Source of the DNA: Moniliella sp. 'wahieum'
Taxonomy: Eukaryota > Basidiomycota > Moniliellomycetes > Moniliellales > Moniliellaceae
Assembly: GCA_003971905.1 (NCBI GenBank)
Contig: RSEE01000022.1
Location: 62,001-126,000, forward strand
Length of the DNA: 64,000 nt
Reading direction: 5' to 3'
The position numbers and the translations under genes were made by a program. The notes under the pieces were generated by a model. That model worked only from the letters and a program-made list of their open reading frames with translations. It was not told the origin of the DNA and did not search any database. Positions 24,823 through 35,837 of this stretch are shown in pieces (positions within the stretch are counted from its first letter, which is position 1; each line of letters begins with the position of its first letter).

Positions 24823-25078
24823 CTACCGCGCCTCAAAGTGCAGCTGGGGTCGCACAGAAGAAGGGGACCAGTCAGTGGGCAGAAGCAAGACAAGGAGCAA
24901 CGAACCAACGTACCATCTTGGTGGTGCGGGGCTTGTAGACGATCCGGTGGCCGCACTCTTTGCAGCGGATGGGCTCCTTGGGCCGGATCTCTACCTTGGC
25001 CGAGCACGCGCCGCAGATGTACTGCGGCACAGTCTGTGGCTTCTGGACGTAAGGCGCACCGCTAGCGTAGCCGCTCAT
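24823..25078 (-). CDS. RPB12: RNA polymerase I/II/III shared subunit RPABC4 (Rpb12/Rpc10)
   Basis: Exon 1 (25078-24914) and a 7-codon exon 2 including the stop (24843-24823) encode 61 residues. The zinc ribbon is CGAC at residues 22-25 and CKEC at 39-42, followed by GHRIVYKPRT and the family end LHFEAR. Rpb12 is a small subunit common to all three nuclear RNA polymerases, needed for assembly with the Rpb3/Rpb10/Rpb11 platform. The intron (24913-24844) has a GTACGT donor, CTGAC branch and CCCAG acceptor. Without the splice the protein would read on into the intron and lose the conserved end. The frame is intact. Confidence 0.93.
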
Positions 25079-25406
25079 GGACGAGAGAAGGGGCGGAGGA
25101 GGTGGTGGGGGTGGGACGGCCGACTGGGCCCAGCTGCCGCGGCCATTTTGCTCAAGCCCAGGCCCAGCTAATAAGCCAGCAAATTTGGCCGGGGGGCGGA
25201 ACGGGGCGGAATGCGGCGGAACAGCGGGCAGCCACCGCTGGCCGCTTTTCTGGGCTCAGCCTGAGCGCTCAGATACGGGAAGACCCCGCCAGTGCGCTGC
25301 CGCGGGTGGAACCCCACTGGAACCCCACTGGAACCCCCGCAAAACGTACCTTGCCTCGCCTTCATCCCGTCATCCCACCTCCCTCTTGACTCGCGTCCCC
25401 GTCCCG

Positions 25407-25580
25407 ATGTCTTTCCGTGGCGGTCGTGGTGTTTGGGCGGTCGTGGTGGCCGTGGCGGACGCGGTGGGTTCCGCGGCGGGCGGGGGGGATACTAAAATAC
25501 CCGCTGGGCCGCTGGCTCGCCCGTTGGTGGAGCCGGGACCCAAGGTCAAACGCTCCTACGAGCCAGGGGGAGGGTGGGTG
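25407..25580 (+). pseudogene. RGG-box N-terminal fragment, divergent from RPB12
   Basis: An ATG at 25407 opens MSFRGGRG, and one base further on the frame gives GGRGGRGGRGGFRGGRGGY, an RGG RNA-binding box. Past the box, a third reading gives KIPAGPLARPLVEPGPKVKR and then a G-rich donor-like GTGGGT near 25572. No downstream exon can be found before the Pmr1 stop. It could be the start of an RNP protein (Gar1- or Rpc31-like proteins begin this way) or a relic. Identity is not settled. Confidence 0.35.
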
Positions 25581-25818
25581 GGTTTCTGTCCTATCCTATC
25601 CTGTCCTGTTCTGTCCTGTCTGTACGAAACCTAGTTCGTTGTACTTTTCTTTTTCCTCCGGTACGCTGTGTGCCGTAGAAACGGTCCTGAGAGCCGAGCA
25701 GGGTGCTCATAGGATGAATCCATAGTCTGTATATGGTAGAAGAACAAGTGGCCAGGGCGAGGCCGTTCTCGAGAAATACAAACGCATGCGCAGATGCAAC
25801 GCAGGCGGGGGGGGGGGG

Positions 25819-28800
25819 CTATACCACCTCCCCTTCCCACGTGACTGTACGCTCATGTTGCGCGTCCCACTTGCGTTCCGTGTCTCTCCGAATCGCGTGC
25901 AGGCCAAAGGCGATCGCAGTGAGCATGACGACATAGGACAGGTCCCCCCAGGCTAAGGGGATGGTCTGGAAGATGGCTTGGAGAGGGGGGAAGTAGATGA
26001 GCGCAAGCAGCACGGCATAGGACACGAGGATCGTGATCGCCATCGCAGTGTTGGCCCAAAGACCCACATGCAATCCACGACATTGGACGGCCGTGATGAG
26101 GTCGAGTGAGACAAGGTAACAAACGTGATGGCCATGTCGCGCTCATTCGGCGTACCATCCGGATCGGCTTCGTGGAGATAAACAAAGAGTGTACCGCCAA
26201 GAATGATGGTAGCAGAAAAGAGGATGTGAAGTCCGACCCGGGCATCCAAGACCGGCTTGCCCTTTGGCCTGGGGGGCTTGCGGAAGACAGATGCGTCGGC
26301 CGGATCGACCCCGAGGGACTGGGCGGGAGGTCCGTCACAGGCAAGGTTGATGAGCAGGACCTGCATCGCATTGAGCGGAAGCGTCATACCCGACATGATT
26401 GAGAGCAGGATGAGAAACAGGGCAGCGATGGACGTGGAGAGTTGGGAAGGAAGGAAGTTCTGGATGTTGCCAAAGATGGACTTGCCCTCCTCGACGGCAT
26501 GGAGGATGGTGACAAAGTTATCATCCACCAGAATCACATCGGCCGCCTCCTTGGCCACATCCGTCCCGCCCCGCCCATGGCAATCCCAATATCAGCCATC
26601 TTGAGAGCGGGCGCATCGTTGACTCCATCTCCAGTCATGGCCACCACCTGCCCAGCCTTTGGAAAGCAGCGACAATGGCCATCTTGTGGCGAGGCGTGGT
26701 ACGCGCAAAGACGCTGATCGAAGGCGCCACCTCGCGCAACTGCTGTTCCGACATTTGTTCCACTTGGCTCCCCGTCATTACACATGGAGGAGAGGCTGGC
26801 AGCAGACGAGGTGGGTGCCGAGTGGTGAAGGATACCCAATTGACGTGCGATGCCCACAGCCGTTGCAGGCGCATCGCCGGTCACCATGACAATCTGCACG
26901 CCCGACCCGACTGCGACAATTCTTCAATCGCCACCTTGACGCCCTTTCGGGGGGGGTCCTGCATGGCAACAAGCCCACAAAAGGTCATGTTGGTCCGCAC
27001 CAACTCGGGACCGCGTCATGGTCAGTCTGGGTAAGCGCAGGCCCTGTGGCAGCCGCCAGGACGCGAAGTCCTTTGGAAGCGAGCTGCTGGGCCGTTTGCT
27101 GAATCTGTTGCAAGAAAACGTCGTTCAAAGGGACCGTCTTGCCCTGCGGGCCTACCACGTGGCTGCATCGCGACAAGACCACCTCGGGTGCCCCCTTGGT
27201 ATAGCCGTGTCATGCTTTTCCCATCCTTCCCCCGCGGCGCCGCCCTCGACGCGACCGACGACCGTCATGTACTTCCAGTTGGTATCAAACGGTACCTCGT
27301 CCGACTGCCGGAACCAACGCCGCCGATCCTCTTGTCCAAACTTCTCCAGCACGTCCACCATGGCCACTTCGGTGGGGAGCCGACCAACACGCCGTGCCGG
27401 TCCGGAGACGCCCGATTGCACAAATTGCCCACCAGTAGGGTCCTCCCCAGTGCACGAGAAAGATGGCCAGAGCGGTGTGCTCGTGGCTCACGCCCTGATC
27501 GAGGGACACCACACCATCCTCCAACGTGTAAAGGGAGACCACGGTCATGTGGTTCTCGGTCAGGGTACCCGTTTGTGTCAGTGCAGATGACCGAGACGCT
27601 ACCGAGAGTCTCCACCGAGAAGACGTTTGACATTGCGTTTTTTGGCTCATCCTCAGCACACCCAAGGCCAGCGTGACGGTAACGACAATGGGGAGGCCTC
27701 GGGGATGGCGGCGACAGCCAGCGAAATCGCAATGGTGGCCAGTTCGAGGAGAGGAGCGGCGCTGAACAGCGCCAACGAGAAGATGACTCCGATCACGCCA
27801 AAGCTGGCCAGCGTTAGCTTCTTGGCCAGATCGTCCATGCTGCGCTGCAGGGGCGTGCGTTTCTCTCAACATGTCCACCATATAAAGACAGCTCCCAATT
27901 CGGTCTCCAGCCCTGTGCCCACCACCACACCACGACATAGCCCGCCTTGACCATGGTACCCATAAAAACCATGTTGTCCTTCGACTGCTCCTTGTCCGAT
28001 GTGTGCTCCACCTGCATCCGCGCCAGGTGGCCTTCAACCTCATCCAGCCCCCCAGGCGGGCGCGACCACATTGGTAGTCTTCTTGCGAGGCGGTAATTTC
28101 CCCAGTCAGCGTCGACTCGTCCACTTCCAGGTGTGAACCGCTGAAACAGGCGAATGTCAGCAGGGACGCGATCGCCCGTAGAAAAAGTGACCACGTCGCC
28201 CGGGACCAGCTCATCGGCCAATACCTTGGCGCCCGGAGCGACACCGACTGGGCTCCGGGGGGAACCAACGGAGCCGCCAGCGGAGCCACACACGGCATTG
28301 GCAGTGGGAAGGAGGCGAGGGGTTGCATGGGCGGAGGCGTAGGGCGGAGGAGAGTGACAAAATGGGGGAACGAGACTGTTGAGCGCATCCAACGATTTTT
28401 CCGACCGCTGTTCTTGCACCCACCCCACTGTCACCACAATCGCAATGGCCGTGTGATGCTCAGCATCGTCCCGTCCCCAATCGAAAGCTCACCACGGCCG
28501 ATCCGAGCAAGAGGAGAATCATCGGTTCGCTCAGCTGCTCAATCAGCTTGTCCAGTGGCGACTCGCGCTCGCGCCGGCAAACGCATTGCGGCCACTGGTG
28601 GCTCTTGTGGCGACCTCCTCGGGCGTAAGCCACTGCTCGAGATGAGCAAAACGAACGCCAGGCTCGGAGGGGGACGGGGGAACGGGATGCAGTCCTGGTG
28701 ACGGCCGCGTCGGACCCCAGCTCGGTGGGAAGACCGAGACGACAGAGCGTGTCACGGTCAGATGGCAAAGATGGTGGCGGGGGTGGCGAGGGGGGGGTGG

Positions 28801-29031
28801 GGGGGCCGAGGGCCCGCGGCGACGCGGCCTCATCTCCATCTCGTCGGGCGTGTAGAGCGGAAGGCTGGCCCCGTGCGGGATGGGCAGCGGGCGCAGCGGC
28901 AGGTAGGGCGCGGCGCGGGCGACCAGGCGGTTGTAGAGCCATAGGCAGTGTACACGATCCGCCCGAGCCGAGCGCGGGGGCGGGTGGAGCAGCGACGGGA
29001 ACGCGCGCCGCTCGCCCAGCACGTCGGACAT
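25819..29031 (-). CDS. PMR1: Golgi Ca2+/Mn2+-transporting P-type ATPase (Pmr1/SPCA), frame-broken
   Basis: Motifs in order: [36 protein letters not shown] (M1), [47 protein letters not shown] (actuator), [16 protein letters not shown] (M4 calcium site), the phosphorylation site [32 protein letters not shown] (hinge), and DVILVDDNF leading to [18 protein letters not shown], which is diagnostic for Pmr1. The last helices end at the stop at 25819. It loads the Golgi with Ca2+ and Mn2+ for glycosylation. About ten frame breaks are present; one falls in the DKTGT site, where an extra C splits the motif. The N-terminal 100 or so residues after the ATG at 29031 ([18 protein letters not shown]) match nothing I know and may belong to another exon or gene. 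Confidence 0.87.
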
Positions 29032-29394
29032 GGCCACGCCAGTGCCCTCCAGCGACGCCGAGGCCATGCGGGCGATGGAGCAGGAAGAGGCAGAAGGTGG
29101 TGGCTGCCCACGCGCTGATCGACTGATTCGACGGGCGCCCGCCGCTGATCGCCCGACGACCGGTGACGCCCCGCCACTCGCGCCATGCCGCCCACAGCAC
29201 ACTGCCGCCCTGCCGCCCGGAGGGAGGGGCGCGCACTAGGGTTGTGCTCCACTTGGCCTCCCCTCGGCTCTGTACCCATCCATCTCCCCATCCACCGCCT
29301 CATGGGATACGCCGCCCTCCTCTTCCTACCATCGCGCGGATCGCGCTGCAATGGGAAAGGAAGGCCTGCGGCGGGTATACACTGTCCAAAGAAA

Positions 29395-29479
29395 CGCCCC
29401 ACGTGGGACTCGAACCCACAACCGTGAGATGGATCTCCACCGTAAGAGTCTCAAATTCTACCGATTGAAATAGCGAGGC
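29395..29479 (-). tRNA. tRNA-Lys (anticodon CTT) with a 12-nt intron
   Basis: Acceptor GCCTCGC/GTGGGGC (with G-U pairs), D-loop AATCGGTA, T-arm GTGGG-TTCGAGT-CCCAC, anticodon stem TGAGA/TCTCA. Anticodon CTT is at 29446-29444 and the intron at 29442-29431, after position 37. The total of 85 bases leaves a 73-base mature tRNA. Confidence 0.9.
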
Positions 29480-29637
29480 GAATGAAATCCAACCCAGGCA
29501 AGCTGTCACGGCCGCCCTCTGCGGTCTTCGAATCGGTGCAATCCGCCCGTGGTTCCGGTTGGTGGTTGGTGCGTGTTTCTACCACCTGGGCAACCGTCTC
29601 GAGTGGCGACACGATCTCCACCACCACCGCACCACGG

Positions 29638-31325
29638 ATGTCTGTTCTGCTAGAGACCTCTCTGGGGGACCTTGTGGTGCGTACGATGACGTTTCCCGGC
29701 GAGTCGATTACGTGCTTTGTGCTGACCTGCTGCTCTGCCTCTCCTTCCCAGATTGACCTCGACACCGAGACGTGCCCCGTGGCCTGCACCAACTTTCTCA
29801 AGCTCGCCAAGGTGTACCAGTACACCCACAATGTCTTCTTTTCGGTCCAGCGTGACTTTTTGGCGCAAACGGGCGACCCCACAGGCACAGGGAAAGGCGG
29901 CAGCAGCATCTGGTCCCAGCTGCCTGCGTCGTCACGAGACAAGACTGCTTCGGCGCTCTTTGCCCCCGAATCGTCCGGTTTGAAGCACGATGCAGTTGGG
30001 GTGGTCTCGATGGCGTGTGTACCCGGCCCCGACGGCACTCGCCTGGCCGGGTCCCAGTTCTTCATCACGCTCGGCACAGACTCGAGCTATTTGGATGAGA
30101 AGCATGCACCGTTTGGAGTGGTGGTGGAAGGCGCCGAACCGGAGGGTACGTTGAGCAAGATCAACCGCGTGTTTGTGGACAAGGAGATGCGGCCATTGCA
30201 GGATGTGGTGATTCGGCATGTCGAAGTACTTGGTACGTTTTGCATGGTGACGTGCTCTTTTTCATGAAAGTGGCTAACCTGCCCCCCCCTTCAGACGATC
30301 CGTTTGACGATCCCGACGGCCTCGTCGTACCTTCACGTCCGCCCACTCCGGTTGGGGAGCCAGGCCCGATCCGGCTGGGCGCCGACGAGGATTTGGATGA
30401 TGCGCGTACGGCCGAGGAGAAGGAGTTGGCGCAGCGTGCGTCGGATGCAAAGGCAGCCGCGTTGACGTTGGAAATTGTGGGGGACTTGCCGTTTGCCGAG
30501 GTGCGGCCGCCAGAAAACATCTTGTTTGTCTGCAAGCTCAACCCTGTCACACGCGGCGAAGACTTGGAGCTGCTGTTCAGTCGGTTTGGCGCAATCCGCA
30601 GTTGTGAGGTGATCCGGGATGCCAAGACGGGCGATAGCCTGCAGTATGCGTTCATCGAGTTTGACCAACGCGACGCTGCCGAGACGGCGTACCTCAAGAT
30701 GCAGAATGTGCTGATTGACGACCGACGGATTTGGGTCGACTTTTCCCAGTCGGTTTCCGGGCTGCACGACCGTTGGCTTCAAGGCCGCCGAAGGCGTGCG
30801 GGCGCCAATGCCGAGCTGCGTGTGGTCGGGGGCCGTGGCGGAGCCGGGAGCAGAGGTGGAAGCGGGAGCGGCAGCCGAGGCGGGGGACACCGTTCCCACT
30901 CACCACCTCGGCGTGAACACCGCGACCGAAGTCGCAGTCCGCCCCCTCGTCGGAGACACGACGAACGGAGGTCGGGGTCGGGGCACTACGACGACCGTCG
31001 GCGGCCAGACGAGCGGCGCGAGTACCGTGACTCGCATGGCAGCAGCCATGACGAAGCCCGTTCTTCGCGATCCCGTGACGAAGCCCGTCCTTCGCGATCC
31101 CGTGACGAAGCCCGTCCTTCGCGATCCGGGGCTCCGAGGAAAGGCATCGGTCCAGCCGATCACGCCATGCCGAGGAGGACGACCGTCGCCATCGCTCCTC
31201 GCGCGGACGGAAGAGGAGCGCGGAGGCACCGCGAGCATCGCCCTCGCTCGGGGCAGGAAAGGGACGAGCGGACCGGGGGAGAGGCGCGCTCCTCAGACCG
31301 CCGCGATGCACGTGATGATCGATGA
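29638..31325 (+). CDS. CYP6: Nuclear cyclophilin with RRM and RS tail (PPIL4/Cyp6 type)
   Basis: Exons 29638-29676, 29752-30232 and 30295-31325. The peptidyl-prolyl isomerase domain starts [13 protein letters not shown] and has NFLKLAK, the loop [21 protein letters not shown] and HAPFGVV. The RRM has [10 protein letters not shown] (RNP2-like) and LQYAFIEF (RNP1). The tail is rich in RS, RD and SR dipeptides, with three 27-bp tandem repeats. This order (isomerase, RRM, RS region) defines the PPIL4/Cyp6 group of spliceosome-associated cyclophilins. Intron 1 (29677-29751, GCTGAC branch) and intron 2 (30233-30294, GCTAAC branch) are canonical. The isomerase is divergent from CypA, as usual for the group. 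The frame may slip near 30790 or 31140 in the repeat-rich tail, so the stop at 31325 is less certain. Confidence 0.9.
31050..31128 (+). repeat. 27-bp tandem repeat in the RS tail
   Basis: Three near-identical units (31050-31076, 31077-31103, 31104-31128) each encode an SRDEAR(S/P)SR-type nonapeptide in the cyclophilin tail. Confidence 0.9.
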
Positions 31326-31559
31326 GCGGGGTTAGGTGTAGCAGTACTCACCGTTGCCTGTCGCATGTGCACGTGTGTTCGGGTGTGCTGGGCCAAAACA
31401 CCAAGAGGACTGGGGATGTGGGGATGGATCGGCGGTTGTGATTGATGAGTGCATTGATGGATGTGCGCCCTCGTCGACACGCGACGGGGCAGCAGGAGAC
31501 AGACGAGGCGGTTGGGAGAGGCAATGGGCGGATGGGGGGATGGACGAGGTCAGGTGTGC

Positions 31560-31680
31560 TTGCGTCACATGTCACATCACAAGTGATGTCACAGTGTGAC
31601 TAGTGCTAGTGACTAGACACGAGACACCAGAGTCACTTGCGTATAACCCTTTGCTTGAAGCCTGAAGCTTGGAGCTAAGG
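31560..31680. repeat. Palindromic heptads (ACATGTC, ACTAGTG, AAGCTTG)
   Basis: ACATGTC, ATGTCAC and ACTAGTG words follow each other at 31566-31617, and GAAGCTTGGAGCT closes the run near 31670. It is placed just 3' of the cyclophilin gene. Confidence 0.6.
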
Positions 31681-32228
31681 GTGTCCCAAGCTAGGCCTGC
31701 CCCCACACAGGAGGACACAGAAGAGCAGAGGGTACAATGGGGCACTCGGACACCGCAGCGCCCAATGCGGGCTGCATGGGGGGGCTGCTGCCATCTCAGG
31801 CAGCACGGGAGCGCCAGACGCAACGCAAAGCACCGGCACGCACGCTGCCTGTGTGTGACATGTGATGCAGCCGCGCCTGGCTGCCAGGGTGCCGGGGCGC
31901 CGTGGGCATGGGGGCAGTGGGATGTGACGGGTGGCGTGGCGCGGGCTGCGCGGCGGCTGCAGCGCGGGCAGCGCTGCAAGGGGCTGGCAGGGGCCGGACG
32001 CAGGACATGCAGGGGCAGGACGCAGCAGCGCAGCGCTGGCGCCACGCGCGGCGTGTACACTGGCGCTGTGCCGGTGGGGCGCGGATAAGCTTCGACGAAT
32101 AGCAGCAGCCGCTCGGCCGGTTGTGAGGGCTGCAGCCCCGACAGCACGCCGGTGCGCTCGCTGGCGGGGATGCGCATCCAGCGCATCCGCATGGCCGTCG
32201 CGAGGTCGAGCACGGTGGAGGTGGTCGG

Positions 32229-32320
32229 TGGGCGATGGCGATGGCGATGGCGATGGCGATGGCGATGGCGATGGCGATGGTGATGGTGATGGTGATGGTG
32301 ATGGCGATGGCGATACAAAT
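32229..32320. repeat. Hexanucleotide microsatellite GATGGC/GATGGT
   Basis: About nine GATGGC units, then about five GATGGT units, then GATGGC again, some 190 bp upstream of the next gene. Confidence 0.9.
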
Positions 32321-32511
32321 GAATGACATGAATGGAATGGAAATGATGATCCCCATGGCCTTGTTGGATGACAATGTCGATGACCCTCCAGACTCACACC
32401 GAGTGGCGCCCACAGCCCAAAAAAGCCGCATCTGCCTTCTCCCCACCACTCTCTTCTGTGTGGGCGTGCAGCTGCCCGTCTCTGTCCTCCACTCGCCTCT
32501 GCGTTGCGGGC

Positions 32512-34531
32512 ATGCTCGCTGCCGTTGCCGCCACCCCCCTCGCCCCACGCCGACGGCCTGCTCCCTCCGTCGTCGCCCCCTCCGCCAGCACCAGCTCCGA
32601 CTCCCGTCCCTCCTCTCCCTCTCCCACACCCGCGTCGACGCCACCCTCCCTCGACCGTCTCCGCCGTCCCTCGGCCGACGGCGAGCGGCCCTGGGCGCCC
32701 CCGTCACCATCTCCTCCCACTCTCGCGACCGCACCAGCTGGACTGCCGCCGCCGCCGCGCTTGGCGAGCGCCCGCCCGATGGCGCCTCGCAGAATTCCAT
32801 CAGCCACAAGCTCAATTCCTTCGTTCGGGCCAGTATGGCCACGGCGCCCGCTTCCAACGCCGTGCGTCCCCTTCCACCTCACCCCCTCTGTCGGCCCCTG
32901 CCGCTCCCAGTACGCCAAGCGCCAACGTCAGCGCCAGCATTGGCATCAACACCCTCCCACCCCTCCACGGACAGCGCCTGTCTCCTCTCATCCACCGCCG
33001 CCGCCGCCGCTGCCGCCGCCCCGGGTCCGTCTCCTTCGCCCGGGCCTCACGCTCGACCCAATGCAGCCGCCATCCTGGCCCAAGCTGCCCTCGCCGCCAA
33101 GCCCAGGCCAGCGGCGCCGACGTACGCCGACGACCCCACGTACTATCCCGTCACCCAGCACGCATGATGCCCACCTCGCCACCTGCCCCGGCCGAGCCCC
33201 CGCTCCCCCGCTCCGCACCCGCTCACTTTTCCCCCCACCCCCGCCCCGTCGACAGCGGGCCAGCCCAAGACGCGCCGCCGACGCGGACAATCTTGCCTGT
33301 ACATGCATCGGCCACGCCAGAGGAAATGTCCCCGTCGGACGATGCCGTTCCTCCTCGCCCCCCACGCGCCAACGCAGTGTCATCTATTCTTCTCCGCCCC
33401 AGTACCACCGGCCCTCTTTTGGGTGGCGCCGAGGCGGCTCCGCTCGCTCTGCGCCTCGAGACGGTGCAGGAACCAGGGGCACCGCTCGGTAGTTCGACGC
33501 AACCCAGTGCGCCCTCCCCCTCTGCATGGTCTGAGGGCCCGGCACGCGCCGCCTCCCCGGGCGCCCGCAACAATCCCTCCGCTCGCCTCCCCCCCGCTCC
33601 AGCGCAGAAGTGAGCCATGTCGCACTGGCTCTCGCCGTACACACCAAAGGAAGTTCGCGCAGCTCGTCGTTATCCTCGTCCTCCATCTCCTCGCCGACCC
33701 GGGGCGATGCGGCAACGGACTTGTCCTACCCTGCCCCCCAGCGCTTCGGCGCGCGCAACCCAGCACCCGGTCCGAACACCAGCACTCTCGTTCCACCTCG
33801 GTCCACCCTGCCACCGAGGCTCATCACCTGCGCAACCGGTCCGCTCTGTCGTCCCATCGGGTCTCGTTAGTCCCAGCCGAGCCGACGAACGTCGCACAGC
33901 GCGTCGTCCAACCACCGCGCCGACCCCAAATCCCCCAGCTTAGCCCGTCGGTCTCTCAACCGAGCCTCGATGCTGCTGCGTCGCTCGGTGGGCAAGGTTC
34001 TGCCCTCGTTTGGGTTGGGAGCGGAAGAGGGTAGCGACGCTCTTGCCCCAGGCAAGGACGCGCCTCCTCCCCCCGCCCCCCGCCTACCGACGGCATGGAG
34101 CTGGTTGAGCTCGCGCGCCCGCCGCCTGCACCGTATGCGGCGCACATGCGGCCCTATCCCAATGGCGACCGCGGTGCGTTAACGGAGCATCCGCGTGCGG
34201 AATGGGCCGAGTGGAACTTGACCCTGCCGGACCTGGTGCGCGGTTCTGGCACCGCTTTTCCTTGGCGCTGCAGCACGAGTCGGAATGGACCGCGGCGCCT
34301 GGTTCTTCTGTGGGGGCAGCTTCGGCTCGGCCGCCAGCGCGCGCGGCGCGGCAGCGGACCAAGAACGTCCCTGTCCCATACTGGCTCGGAACCGAGAAAG
34401 CACGCAACAAGCGCCTCAACCCTCACCCCCTTCTTGCCCTCTTGGTAATTGTCGTGGTGGTCGCCGCCACGTTGGCGGGGACATTGACGCACTCGCATAC
34501 GAGCCACGACGACGCGTCTTCCTCGGGATGA
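32512..34531 (+). CDS. Pro/Ser/Ala-rich protein with a C-terminal membrane anchor (third of three), frame-broken
   Basis: From the ATG at 32512 (MLAAVAATPLAPRRRP) the product is Pro/Ser-rich and disordered. Islands of sharper sequence are GASQNSISHKLNSFVRASMA (about 32781-32840), NAAAILAQAALAAKPRPA (about 33063) and YTPKEVRAARR (about 33640). Near 34100-34300 comes MRPYPNGDRGALTEHPRAEW and WNLTLPDLVRGSG, then FWHRFSLALQHE. The C-terminus has one hydrophobic helix at about 34430-34486 and a short His/Ser/Asp tail ending at 34531. The WNLTLPDLV...FWHRFSLAL segment looks like a conserved domain, but I cannot name it. Reading frames alternate six or more times, so residue-level detail is unsafe. 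Confidence 0.5.
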
Positions 34532-35837
34532 GGGTGCCTTCGTGCTCGTGCGTTCCTTTCGCGCCAGCCTGTCTGCGGCGACGCAAGTTGGCTACGGGGT
34601 TGGATCTCCCTTTGTGTGTTTTGTTCCAGGGAAGGAACATACCCCCTGCCCCCTCGCCTCTCTCTTGTTCCGATCTACCTACCCCCATACCCCGTCTCTC
34701 TTGTTGGCTGTGGTTTATCCCCCCCCTCCCCCCCCCCGGCCCCCCCCCCGTGCCTCCCTCCCTCTGAGAATCTGCTGGAATCCGGATGAAGAGGCTATCT
34801 GTCGCTTCTATCCCTTTGGATCGGATCGGATTGGATCGGATTGGATCGTGCCGTTTCCAGTGCCTAGTCCTAGCCTACGCTCTCGTCCAAAGTGCATCTC
34901 ACATTCCTTTGCGTTGCCCCCTTCAACACCCGATCCTTTGTGTGCAATTGTTCTCGGCGGATGGATCTAGGCTGCGGAGCGCTGAGATAGGGCTCTGTCT
35001 TTCTGTGTAGTGGGGTTCGTTGCCTGCTCTACTCTCACTCTCGTTTGTTGTTTGATGATTGTGTTTGTGTTGCTTTGTTTTGATGCTCTGTTTTGTTTGG
35101 TTTGGATTGGATTGGGTTGGTTTCGGTCGCTCGTTTCTCTGAATGTCGCTCCCTTTCCACAACCGTGGATCCTGCAGTGAAAATCCCACCCCACCTGCGC
35201 ATTCAGCCACGACCACCACCACCACCGTGGAGATAGAGTGCACGATGACTGTTGCGTACTATAGAAGCACACAAGGACTTTCCCGTGCCCTCACATACAC
35301 AGCACATATCCCAGTTGGAACCGCCGCGGGAATACCCATACCCATTGCTTCTCGTCGTGGACGCCCTATGCTCACGGGGCACAATGGCCAGAATGACTGT
35401 CTCATCCCTATACTCTCGCGTCCTCGAGCGCAGGAGCCGTGTTCGCGCTTTAGCCTAATCCCACGGCTTATAATCAAACGAACCCAGACACCTGCTCTTC
35501 ATCCCCAAAGCAGGAGGCTGAATCCAGGCCTGTGCGGTGCCTCTTGCCCGAATGAGAAGGAAACTGGGGGAGGGGGAGCAAGTCCATGGGCGCGGAAGGG
35601 AGAGGAAAGGCGTCGAAAACGTCTCGATCGCTGTCTGTCGTGCCATAGGGCGGAGAAACCCCAGCGGAAAAAAACTGTGCAACTGGCGCCCAAACGGCCC
35701 ATCCTAATGTATGGTCACCCATCGGGGCGCAGGGCGGAACGCGGGTTGAAATACACTGGCGCCGCCAGTCGAGCGACTAGAGCTTGTTGTCTCCACCTCC
35801 GCCTCCTCTCCCTCCCGCCTACCCAACTACCGACCGC
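34532..35837. other. Intergenic, no gene seen
   Basis: 1.3 kb with CT- and C-rich tracts (34715-34760), a GGATC/GGATT tandem run (34816-34850) and T/G-rich sequence (35040-35130). No recognisable coding. Confidence 0.5.

Larger units (their letters stand above)
31326..32511. other. Intergenic with heptads and a hexamer microsatellite
   Basis: No gene seen. It contains CACATGTC/ACTAGTG palindromic words (31560-31680) and the GATGGC repeat (32229-32320). Long frames over the repeat, such as a His/Arg-rich one on the minus strand, are artefacts of the repeat. Confidence 0.5.

Noticed and set aside
31572-32318. His/Arg-repeat protein on the minus strand
   Set aside because: The His/Arg run is only the translation of the GATGGC/GATGGT microsatellite; no further support.
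32235-32400. Met-Ala/Met-Val repeat start of a plus-strand frame
   Set aside because: Again the microsatellite translated; the real start of the downstream gene is better placed at 32512.
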